Both the position numbers and the translations under genes were made by a program. Of a stretch of 7,349 nucleotides of DNA, positions 1-5,970 are shown piece after piece; positions within the stretch are counted from its first letter, which is position 1; the number at the start of each line of letters is the position of its first letter. The DNA comes from Myxococcales bacterium. GTDB lineage: Bacteria; Myxococcota; Bradymonadia; REDH01. Where the stretch lies: assembly GCA_018970625.1 (NCBI GenBank), contig JAGWVZ010000175.1:1-7349 (forward strand), in the 5' to 3' direction. Below the pieces are notes generated by a model. That model worked only from the letters and a program-made list of their open reading frames with translations, had not been told where the DNA came from and did no database searches.

Positions 1-39
1 CGAATGCCTGTTTTCCCGCCGGAGTCTGAACGTGAATGA
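1..39 (+). CDS. possible 3' end of an upstream gene (partial)
   Basis: Frame 1 is open from the window edge and stops with TGA at 37-39, giving only twelve residues that end in RMPVFPPESERE. The stop overlaps the GTG start of the next gene at 32, the tight packing expected inside an operon. The ending resembles the tail of rhodanese domains, which often finish with a Gly-Gly-x-x-x-Trp...MPV-type strand. Rhodanese or persulfide-dioxygenase genes are frequent neighbours of YeeE pairs. Twelve residues cannot prove this. Frame 3 also closes nearby, at 27-29, so the upstream gene could end there instead. Confidence 0.3.
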   Translation, partial: RMPVFPPESERE

Positions 40-451
40 TATGCTTCCTTTGCTTGGTGGAGGGCTGATTGGCCTCTCCGCCACGTGGACCCTGCTCTCC
101 ATGGGCCGAATTGCGGGGATTAGTGGCATCTGGGCACAGGCCATTCATCCTTCGGAGTCTCGACTCTGGCAGTGGATGTTCCTTACCGGTCTTTTGCTCG
201 GAGGAGCGCTGGTCTGGCTGCTGACGGGAATGCCCGTCGCTGACGAGTCACCTGTTGGCCCCGCCGGAGTCGCCATCGCTGGACTGCTCGTGGGCGTCGG
301 TACACGCATGGGGAGCGGTTGCACGAGTGGTCATGGCGTTTGCGGCATAAGTCGCCTGTCGCCACGCTCGTTGGTCTCTACGCTGACGTTTATTGCCACC
401 GGGGCCATCACGGTCATTCTCGTGCGTTTGGTTCTGGGAGGTGCCGCATGA
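32..451 (+). CDS. YeeE/YedE family membrane protein, N-terminal-half type
   Basis: A 139-residue integral membrane protein of the YeeE/YedE (sulf_transp) family, whose characterised members import thiosulfate or related reduced-sulfur anions across the inner membrane. Hydrophobic segments lie at about residues 5-22, 48-66, 76-95 and 113-136. The family signature GRIAGISGI is at 25-33, and the strongly conserved GSGCTSGHGVCGISRLSP stretch is at 94-111, with Cys97 and Cys104. In structurally studied full-length YeeE, cysteines in motifs of this kind line the thiosulfate path. Full-length YeeE is about 350 aa, so this is one half of a split transporter of the PmpA/PmpB type. The GTG start is supported by a GGAG ribosome binding site at 21-24, seven bases upstream. 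The frame stays open to the window edge, so an earlier start is not excluded; ATG at 41 is an alternative. The stop overlaps the next ATG by four bases, implying translational coupling. The exact substrate is inferred. Confidence 0.9.
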   Translation: MNDMLPLLGGGLIGLSATWTLLSMGRIAGISGIWAQAIHPSESRLWQWMFLTGLLLGGALVWLLTGMPVADESPVGPAGVAIAGLLVGVGTRMGSGCTSGHGVCGISRLSPRSLVSTLTFIATGAITVILVRLVLGGAA

Positions 452-933
452 ATCTCTCCGCTTTGGCCGCTTTGTTGTCTGGGGTGTTGTTTGGTGCAGG
501 GCTGGTGATTTCGGGCATGACCGTGCCATCGAACGTGGTTGGTTTTCTGGACTTCGCCGGCGCGTGGAACCCCTCGCTCGCGTTCGTTATGGGAGGCGCA
601 ATTGCGGTTCACATGCCGTTGTACTGGCTCATTCGAAGGCGGAAATCACCGCTGTTTGATACCCGGTTTCACGTGCCATCACGTCGTGACATCGATTGGC
701 GTCTTGTGGCGGGCTCGGCCGTGTTTGGCGTGGGCTGGGGGCTGGGGGGGTTCTGTCCGGGGCCCGGACTGGTGTCGTTGGTGAGTGGAGCGGCCGACCC
801 GATCATCTTCGTGGGTGCAATGACGGTCGGAGTGGTGTTGTACCGGGTGGTTCAGCCGCCGGCGGCCGCTCCGGGTTCGGCACATGTTCCCGTGGCCGAC
901 TGTGGAGGAGACGACATTGCCGCAGATGCCTGA
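448..933 (+). CDS. YeeE/YedE family membrane protein, C-terminal-half type
   Basis: A 161-residue membrane protein, the partner half of the preceding gene. The family hallmarks GAGLVISGMTVPSNVVGFLD (16-35) and the AWNPSLAFVMGG segment (39-50) are followed by a second half-repeat with GWGLGGFCPGPGLVSL at 96-111, including Cys103 in the conserved G-G-x-C-P-G motif. Hydrophobic helices sit at about 5-23, 43-62, 86-103 and 117-135. The last 25 residues are polar, Ala/Pro/Asp-rich and probably cytoplasmic or disordered. The ATG at 448 overlaps the upstream TGA (ATGA). I chose it because the open frame further upstream runs through the previous gene and carries no family sequence. The two halves probably assemble into one thiosulfate or sulfur-anion channel. 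A function in sulfide or persulfide stress, as known for such pairs elsewhere, is only inferred. Confidence 0.9.
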   Translation: MNLSALAALLSGVLFGAGLVISGMTVPSNVVGFLDFAGAWNPSLAFVMGGAIAVHMPLYWLIRRRKSPLFDTRFHVPSRRDIDWRLVAGSAVFGVGWGLGGFCPGPGLVSLVSGAADPIIFVGAMTVGVVLYRVVQPPAAAPGSAHVPVADCGGDDIAADA

Positions 934-980
934 GAGGCGTCATTCTCGTAGGCTGTCAGTAAGTGACACATTCGACCGCT

Positions 981-1000
981 CGGGTTCGCCCCGTTTTTTT
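981..1000 (+). terminator. weak rho-independent terminator-like hairpin
   Basis: CGGG (981-984) can pair with CCCG (990-993) around a five-base loop, followed directly by seven T residues (994-1000). The position, 48 bases after the second YeeE gene, suits a terminator or attenuator separating that pair from the permease gene. The stem is only four pairs, so termination would be weak and the call is tentative. The rest of the 111-base gap has no clear promoter. Confidence 0.3.
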
Positions 1001-1044
1001 GATACGGCGCCAGCTTCGCGCGGCGAAAGTGAGAGGGTGCCATC

Positions 1045-2838
1045 ATGGAGAGTGAGCAGGCGCACATAGCTCAGCCTGATGCGATGGCGCCTCTGGCTGC
1101 TGTGAAGAAACGGTCGGGCGCCGGATTGAGGGCTGACCTTGTTGCGGGCCTGACCACGGGAAGCCTCTTTGTGCCGCAGAGTGTCGCCTACGCGCAGCTG
1201 GCGCAACTCCCCGTACAACATGGACTGTACAGCGCGATGGCCGGGTCGCTCGCATACGCGCTGGTAGGTCGGTCAAGGCAGCTGTCCGTGGGACCGGTGG
1301 CTCTGGACTCACTCATGGTGGGTGCCGTAGTTACTCCAATGGCGGCGGGAGACCCCCTTCGGGCGGTGGCTCTGGCGTCGTGTATGGCCTTGATGGTCGG
1401 TGTTACGCAGGTTGTGGCCGGGTTTGTGCGGGGAGGCTACCTCGCAAATTTCGTATCGACACCCGTGCTCAGCGGATTTACCGCAGCTGCCGCTTTGCTG
1501 ATTGCCCAGTCCCAGATACCGGTGTTTCTGGGTTGGCCTTCCGGCCTGACCGTCGACGCAATGCTGCAAGGTTCGGTCATTCCTGCGCCACATGCTGCAA
1601 CGACACTGGTCGCGTTGGTCAGTCTCACGTCTTTGGTCGCACTTCAGAGATGGGTGGCCAACTGGCCGCGCGCGCTGCTCGTGCTTGTGGCCGCTGGCGC
1701 TGCCGTGGCGTTTCTGCCCGGGCTGGAGCAGGTGCCAACGATAGGTGCCATCCCGGCTGGGCTACCGGCGCCCAGAGTGCCGTTGATCGCCTGGAGTGAC
1801 TTCGTCGCGCTGTGGCCAACGACGACTGCCCTGGCGTTGCTGGCGTTTGTTGAAGCGTGGAGCGGGGCGGTTCGATTCGCCAAAGCTGCGGGCGAAAAGC
1901 TCGATGCCGATCGCGAGTTGAAGGGGCTCGGCGTGGCGAACATGGCGGCTGGGTTGCTGGGCGGTTTTCCGGTAACCGGTGGCTTGTCTCGAAGTGCCGT
2001 GCTGTTCAGCGCCGGTGCCCGAAGTCGTGCCGCCGGAGTGATCTCCGCTTTGGTCGTGCTTGCCGTGCTGCTGGGTGCGTCTGACCTGCTTGCGAAGATT
2101 CCTCGACCTGCGCTGGCGGCGCTCATTCTGGTGAGTGTGATACCGCTGGTCGATGTGAAACTGCCTGTTCGGCTCTGGAAGATTCGGCACGATGACAGTG
2201 TCATGTGGCTGGTGTCGTTCGCGAGTACGCTGTTCCTGGGATTTGTACAGGGCATCGCAATCGGCGTCGTTGCTTCGCTTGTCTGGTTCGTTGTGCGCAC
2301 CTCGCGCCCCCACATGGCCGTGCTCGGGCGTATCCCGGGCACGGTACATTTTCGAAACGTGCTGCACTTTCCTGACGCTATCGTCACGCCCGAGCTGTTG
2401 ATCGTCCGTGTCGACGCGCAGCTCTACTTCGGAAACGTATCGTATGTATCTGCCACGATTGAAGAATGGATGCTGGAGCGTCCGCGTCTGAAGGCAGTGG
2501 TGCTTGATGCGACCGCGGTGAATGCGCTCGACACAACCGCAGAGGCGTGGCTGCACGAGTTTCACACAGCGTGCAAATCGCGCGGCATTCACCTCGCCCT
2601 GTCCGGTGTCAAATACCCGGTCGCAGAGGTGCTCAGGCGCGCAGGTTTCGAGGTGGATGGACAGACGTCGTCCATCCATAGAGGGATCGACGATGCCACT
2701 CGATGGATGTGTGGCATGAAGCTCACGTCCTGTGAGTGTGGAGCGGAGACGCTGAGCCCCGAGATGCTCGCTCAACGGCGTGGCTTGCTGCCCTCGCAGG
2801 ACCCTGTTCTGGCGGGAACAGCAGGCTCTTCCAGCTGA
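1045..2838 (+). CDS. SulP (SLC26) family inorganic anion permease with STAS domain
   Basis: A 597-residue inner-membrane transporter of the SulP family, which moves sulfate, bicarbonate or other small anions, often with Na+ or H+. Residues about 28-420 form the membrane domain. The TM1 region carries LFVPQSVAYAQLAQLPVQHGLY (41-62, key residues PQ..AYA), and the TM3 motif SVGPVALDSLM is at 81-91. GLGVANMAAGLLGGFPVTGG (294-313) followed by SRSAV gives the second half's substrate-site motif. A STAS domain follows at about 450-555, with the core strand AVVLDATAVNALDTTA at 484-499; it normally regulates transport. The last ~40 residues form a short tail with Cys556, Cys563 and Cys565. Length is typical. 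The ATG start has GAGAGGG at 1031-1037, seven bases upstream. It lies downstream of the YeeE pair in the same direction, so sulfate or sulfite is a reasonable substrate, but bicarbonate cannot be ruled out by eye. Confidence 0.93.
   Translation: MESEQAHIAQPDAMAPLAAVKKRSGAGLRADLVAGLTTGSLFVPQSVAYAQLAQLPVQHGLYSAMAGSLAYALVGRSRQLSVGPVALDSLMVGAVVTPMAAGDPLRAVALASCMALMVGVTQVVAGFVRGGYLANFVSTPVLSGFTAAAALLIAQSQIPVFLGWPSGLTVDAMLQGSVIPAPHAATTLVALVSLTSLVALQRWVANWPRALLVLVAAGAAVAFLPGLEQVPTIGAIPAGLPAPRVPLIAWSDFVALWPTTTALALLAFVEAWSGAVRFAKAAGEKLDADRELKGLGVANMAAGLLGGFPVTGGLSRSAVLFSAGARSRAAGVISALVVLAVLLGASDLLAKIPRPALAALILVSVIPLVDVKLPVRLWKIRHDDSVMWLVSFASTLFLGFVQGIAIGVVASLVWFVVRTSRPHMAVLGRIPGTVHFRNVLHFPDAIVTPELLIVRVDAQLYFGNVSYVSATIEEWMLERPRLKAVVLDATAVNALDTTAEAWLHEFHTACKSRGIHLALSGVKYPVAEVLRRAGFEVDGQTSSIHRGIDDATRWMCGMKLTSCECGAETLSPEMLAQRRGLLPSQDPVLAGTAGSSS
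2654..2678. repeat. perfect 9-bp inverted repeat inside the SulP gene
   Basis: TGGATGGAC (2654-2662) and its exact complement GTCCATCCA (2670-2678) flank a seven-base loop that itself contains the palindrome GACGTC. It lies in codons for the end of the STAS domain (residues about 537-545, VDGQTSSIH). The RNA could form a stable hairpin there. No T-run follows, so it is not a terminator. It may be a chance consequence of codon choice. Confidence 0.5.
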
Positions 2839-2863
2839 CGTGGCAACCGTCGCATGCTTCTTC

Positions 2864-2879
2864 TCTGGCCTGCGCCAGA
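2864..2879. terminator. hairpin between convergent genes, possible bidirectional stop
   Basis: TCTGGC (2864-2869) pairs perfectly with GCCAGA (2874-2879) around the loop CTGC. It sits in the 49-base gap between the convergent SulP and acyl-CoA dehydrogenase genes, where a shared terminator is expected. Neither side is followed by a proper T-run, so intrinsic termination is doubtful. It may instead protect 3' ends or be chance. Confidence 0.25.
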
Positions 2880-2887
2880 AATTCGAC

Positions 2888-4717
2888 TCAGATAAACTCG
2901 ATGTCCAGCGGTGCGGTGTTGTTCGACTGAATCGAACGGGCTTTGCCGGAAGCGAGCAGGAGCACCTCGAACGCGAAGAAGCGCGCCGTGTCCAGCTTGG
3001 CCGCGAGGAAAGCCACCTCGGTGTCGGCCAGCCGCTGCTCTCGCGTCACCTCGGTTGTACCTACCCGCGCCGTCAGCTGCCGCGCCGCGATTGCGGCCTG
3101 CTGAAGCAACTGATGGCCAACCATCAGGTCGCCGAACAGCTCGAGGAACGGTGTCGCCTGCAGCATGGCAGCCTTGATGTTCTGCCGAGCGGTACCACTG
3201 AACCAGAATGCGGTCTCACCCACGATGCCCTGAGCCTTCTGGAGCAGTTCAAACGCCTTCTCAAGGCCCGGGGTGGAAGCGTTCGCTTCAATGAACGACC
3301 CGAGCTCCTGAATGTAGGTCATGAAGAGAGCGCCGCTCTTGAGCCGCATCTTGCGACCCAGAAGGTCCATGGCCTGAATGCCGTTGGTACCTTCGTAGAT
3401 CGACGCGATCTTGCAGTCGCGCAGGTACTGCTCGACCGGATAATCCTTGGTATAGCCGTAGCCACCGAAGACCTGCACAGCCAGCTCGGTGACCCGGAAT
3501 GCCTTGTCGGTGGAGTAGGCCTTCACAACTGGGGTCGCGAGGTCCGCAAGGTCCTGATACTTCGCCCGCAGCTCGGGGTCATCGCCGTGCAGGGCCATGT
3601 CGTTCCAGAACGCAGCCTGAGCGACCAGCGCACGAGTACCCTCTGAGAAGGCCTTCATGAGCATCAGGTTGCGGCGAACGTCCGGGTGGTTGATGATCTC
3701 GACGCTCTTTCCCTCGAGCGCATTCAGGTCCGGACCCTGTCGCCGGTCACGAGCATACGAGAGCGCCTGTTGAAAGGCAGCGTTCGCCTGTGCAACGCCC
3801 TGAAGGCCGCACGCGACACGTGCCTCATTCATCATCTGGAACATGTACGGGAGGCCCTTTCCGGGCTCACCGACCAGATAGCCAATCGTTTGTCCGTCGG
3901 CGCCAAAGCTGATCTGACAGGTCGGCGAGCCATGGATGCCGAGCTTCTCTTCAATCCGTTCGACAAGCACGTGATTGTGCGCACCGAGCTTGCCCTGAGC
4001 ATCGACAAGGACGCGCGGAACAACGAACAGCGAGATGCCGCGGGTGCCCTCCGGATCGCCTTTACGGCGAGCGAGCACGAGGTGGATCACGTTCTCGTAG
4101 AAGTCTGCGTCGCCGCCGGAGATGAAGATTTTGGTTCCCGTAATGCCATAGACCCCGGCAGCCTCATCGACCGGCACAGCGGTGGTGGTCAGGTCGGGAA
4201 CGGCGGAGCCTGCCTGCGGCTCGGTGAGGCACATGGTGCCGCCCCACTTGCCGGTGTACATGCGTTCCACGTACAGATTTTTCAGGGCGTCACTGCCGAA
4301 AGACTCGATCAGGTGAGCCGCGCCGGACGTCAAACCCGCGAACATATGGAACGACTGATTGGCCGCCGTATGCGCCTCGAATACGGCTGAAGCCAGAAGC
4401 GTGGGAAGGCCCTGCCCACCGAAATCGGTCGCCATGGATACGCCAATCCAGCCCGCCTCCGAGTATTCCTTCCATAGCTGCGAGAAGACGGCGGGCGTGC
4501 GAACACGGCCTCCGATCGCCTCACAGCCCTCCCGATCGCCGATTGTGTGGGTCGGCGCAATGCGGTCCACGGCGAACTTTACCCCCTCCGTCAGGACCGC
4601 TTCGCAGGTCTCCATGTCGTAGTCAGCAAATTGCTTCAACGCCAGAATGTCCTTCAGCGGATGCTGGTCACGGAGGATGAATTGCCAGTCTCGCTTGTCG
4701 AATTTCAGGTGACTCAT
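2888..4717 (-). CDS. acyl-CoA dehydrogenase, long form with C-terminal extra domain (FadE5/DmdC-like)
   Basis: A 609-residue FAD-dependent dehydrogenase that forms the alpha-beta double bond of an acyl-CoA, passing electrons to ETF. Residues 1-35 form the short N-terminal domain typical of the ~600-aa subclass, and the helical N-domain follows to about 158. The beta-domain carries MCLTEPQAGSAVPDL (162-176) and GITGTKIFISGGD (191-203) for flavin and substrate contacts. The C-terminal helical domain contains GGYGYTKDYPVEQYLRD (418-434) and YEGTNGIQ (441-448), where Glu442 is the expected catalytic base. A further helical domain (about 470-605) is the Z-type extension. This subclass includes mycobacterial FadE5 and 3-methylmercaptopropionyl-CoA dehydrogenase DmdC. 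Automatic labels often say DmdC, but chain specificity cannot be read here. I chose ATG at 4717 because GAGG (4725-4728) is seven bases upstream; a TTG two codons earlier would leave only one base of spacing. No other beta-oxidation gene is adjacent, so it appears to be transcribed alone. Confidence 0.95.
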   Translation of the reverse strand: MSHLKFDKRDWQFILRDQHPLKDILALKQFADYDMETCEAVLTEGVKFAVDRIAPTHTIGDREGCEAIGGRVRTPAVFSQLWKEYSEAGWIGVSMATDFGGQGLPTLLASAVFEAHTAANQSFHMFAGLTSGAAHLIESFGSDALKNLYVERMYTGKWGGTMCLTEPQAGSAVPDLTTTAVPVDEAAGVYGITGTKIFISGGDADFYENVIHLVLARRKGDPEGTRGISLFVVPRVLVDAQGKLGAHNHVLVERIEEKLGIHGSPTCQISFGADGQTIGYLVGEPGKGLPYMFQMMNEARVACGLQGVAQANAAFQQALSYARDRRQGPDLNALEGKSVEIINHPDVRRNLMLMKAFSEGTRALVAQAAFWNDMALHGDDPELRAKYQDLADLATPVVKAYSTDKAFRVTELAVQVFGGYGYTKDYPVEQYLRDCKIASIYEGTNGIQAMDLLGRKMRLKSGALFMTYIQELGSFIEANASTPGLEKAFELLQKAQGIVGETAFWFSGTARQNIKAAMLQATPFLELFGDLMVGHQLLQQAAIAARQLTARVGTTEVTREQRLADTEVAFLAAKLDTARFFAFEVLLLASGKARSIQSNNTAPLDIEFI

Positions 4718-4748
4718 GAACAAACCTCAGAGGGAATGCCGCATGGCG

Positions 4749-4790
4749 GCGTGAATGAATCGTCATTCACGCGGGGTGAATAACCATTCA
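4749..4790 (-). promoter_or_regulatory. double palindromic operator upstream of the acyl-CoA dehydrogenase
   Basis: GCGTGAATGA (4749-4758) and its exact complement TCATTCACGC (4763-4772) flank the spacer ATCG. Four bases later a second dyad follows: TGAAT (4777-4781), AACC, ATTCA (4786-4790), built from the same half-sites. The core TGAATGA-N4-TCATTCA matches, from memory, the operator of TetR-family acyl-CoA-responsive FadR (YsiA) repressors of fatty-acid degradation. It ends 32 bases upstream of the dehydrogenase start. On the minus strand, TTGCAA (4801-4806) and TATTCA (4777-4782) are 18 bases apart and could be a weak -35/-10 pair, which would place the dyads over the promoter. A six-base-arm dyad GCCCTT/AAGGGC also lies at 4796-4810. 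The remaining spacer up to 4945 is G+C-rich with no gene that I recognise. The palindrome is certain; the regulator is inferred. Confidence 0.6.
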
Positions 4791-4945
4791 ACAGTGCCCT
4801 TTGCAAGGGCTCCCACCGCAATTCAGGGACTTTTTCGCCGCGCCGCGTCACGATGCAAACAACGGCGGGTTGCGCGGCGGCGCGCCAACACCGGAATTGT
4901 TCTCAGATGCCCCCCTCGAGGCCCCTCCGTGCCGTTCTGAGCACG

Positions 4946-5896
4946 TCAGGGAAGAGTGGCTGGCCAGACGGGCAGCTCTGCGTTCCCATCAAGCAGAGCG
5001 ATGACGCGCAGCTGACCAGACTCGTCCAGCTCGTCCAGCTGCCGCACAAGACTCAGCGCCGCTGATCGGTTTCGATCCAGCAGCAGTCCGGCGAGAATCG
5101 ATCGGGGCGCCTGCGCGGCGAGTTGCCCATGGGTCCAGACCAGATCCGACACCAGTAACAGGCGCTGGCCATCGGCGAGAGTCACCAGCATCATCGTCTC
5201 TTCCCAGCCGGTGGTGCGGACGCCCAGCGCGAGCACGCTCCGGTCACCAAACACATCCCACACCTTCTGTTGAAGCACTCCGGGGCCCGTCGCGCGCATG
5301 GGCATCTGCCGCAAGCCCGGTAGGGACGCCCAGACACCCGCCTCAATGCCATACTTGAATGGCGTAGGGCCACTGACGGCCAGTCCATACTCGCGTCCCG
5401 ATACCCACAACGGGCGGATCATGGACTCGCGAGCGACTTGCGACAAGTACCATCGCGTGTTCGGGATCACCCAACCCGCTGCGGCCGATGGCAGGTCGCT
5501 CAACTGCTGTGACACCTGAACCGGGCCGAAGGGATTCCACAGACCGGACCCCACAGCCGGGCTGGCACCAGTCGGGGCACCACCGAAAATCAGAGTCCCC
5601 TCGGGGTGTTGTATGACGGCGATACGAAAGGCGATCGCCACATCCGAAAGGCCGATCCCCTGCGCGACATGAACGCCGGGCACATCGGCGGTCGCGAGGG
5701 TCAAGAACCCGACCGTGACTTCAGAGCCCCTCGCTGCGGACGGAAGCGGCGGTAGCTCCTCGGGCGCATGCTCGGCCGGTGAGCTGAGCTCGGCTGCCAG
5801 CAAAAAGAGACGCATCGCAACAAGCCCGAGCAGAACCCCACTTGCAAAGCGAACAACAAGCCATCCAGGGCTGGCAAAGGTAGTGCGCGCAGTCAC
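4946..5896 (-). CDS. membrane-anchored metallo-beta-lactamase-fold-like protein lacking metal ligands
   Basis: A 316-residue protein with one hydrophobic N-terminal helix (about 11-36) after a basic start, so it is probably anchored in the inner membrane with the rest in the periplasm. A Pro/Glu-rich linker (38-58) follows. The body then reads like an MBL-fold hydrolase. AVIQHPEGTLIFGGAP (93-108) occupies the usual 'HPxGTxLFDTG' strand. YLSQVARES (150-158) lies where SHxHxDH is expected. WDVFGDRSVLALGVRTTGWE (213-232) matches the 'DLFGDGSVxLLxTPGHTPGH' segment. LLLVSDLVW (247-255) matches 'LLAGDAVW', and a C-terminal ALLDGN (300-305) sits where 'PGHD' normally ends the fold. The expected metal-binding histidines are absent; the bridging Asp position (Asp251) remains. 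It is therefore a likely pseudoenzyme of unknown role. The GTG start is the only start codon after an in-frame stop upstream and has no strong ribosome binding site. It is divergent from the cytochrome-type lipoprotein gene. The fold is assigned by eye. Confidence 0.7.
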   Translation of the reverse strand: MTARTTFASPGWLVVRFASGVLLGLVAMRLFLLAAELSSPAEHAPEELPPLPSAARGSEVTVGFLTLATADVPGVHVAQGIGLSDVAIAFRIAVIQHPEGTLIFGGAPTGASPAVGSGLWNPFGPVQVSQQLSDLPSAAAGWVIPNTRWYLSQVARESMIRPLWVSGREYGLAVSGPTPFKYGIEAGVWASLPGLRQMPMRATGPGVLQQKVWDVFGDRSVLALGVRTTGWEETMMLVTLADGQRLLLVSDLVWTHGQLAAQAPRSILAGLLLDRNRSAALSLVRQLDELDESGQLRVIALLDGNAELPVWPATLP

Positions 5897-5910
5897 GGGT
5901 TTGCGGGGGC

Positions 5911-5939
5911 TTGGGGAGACGAGGGGAACCTGCTAGATG
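5911..5939 (+). promoter_or_regulatory. candidate sigma-70-type promoter for the c-haem lipoprotein gene
   Basis: TTGGGG (5911-5916) and TAGATG (5934-5939) are separated by 17 bases, with a TG at 5931-5932 giving an extended -10 look. It lies in the 74-base divergent gap, 31 bases upstream of the lipoprotein ATG. Both hexamers match the consensus only partly, so this is a position-driven guess. Confidence 0.25.
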
Positions 5940-5970
5940 TCACCGTACGTTCCCAACCAACAGGCGACCC

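Noticed and set aside
954..968. Small inverted repeat TGTCA-N5-TGACA upstream of the SulP gene
   Set aside because: Five-base arms are expected by chance at this frequency, and nothing links it to a known regulator.
1762..2775. Long open frame on the - strand (337 codons) antisense to the SulP gene
   Set aside because: The product is Arg/His/Gln-rich low-quality sequence with no family resemblance, and the + strand frame encodes clear SulP motifs throughout.
2780..3646. Long open frame on the + strand (288 codons) antisense to the acyl-CoA dehydrogenase
   Set aside because: It lies wholly opposite well-conserved dehydrogenase codons, starts inside the SulP gene and reads as Arg/Gln/Leu-rich sequence with no domain; it is a shadow of high-G+C coding.
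3686..4390. Open frame of 234 codons on the + strand within the dehydrogenase gene
   Set aside because: It is antisense to the FAD and substrate motifs of a confident gene, with no recognisable domain or ribosome binding site.
4829..4890. G+C-rich inverted GCGCCGCG/CGCGGCGG segments downstream of the MBL-like gene
   Set aside because: The simple CG-rich composition explains the pairing. The only T-run is on the wrong side of the stem for either transcript.
5022..5039. Two tandem copies of CTCGTCCAG within the MBL-like gene
   Set aside because: Just two 9-base copies coding for LDELDE; too short to treat as a repeat element.
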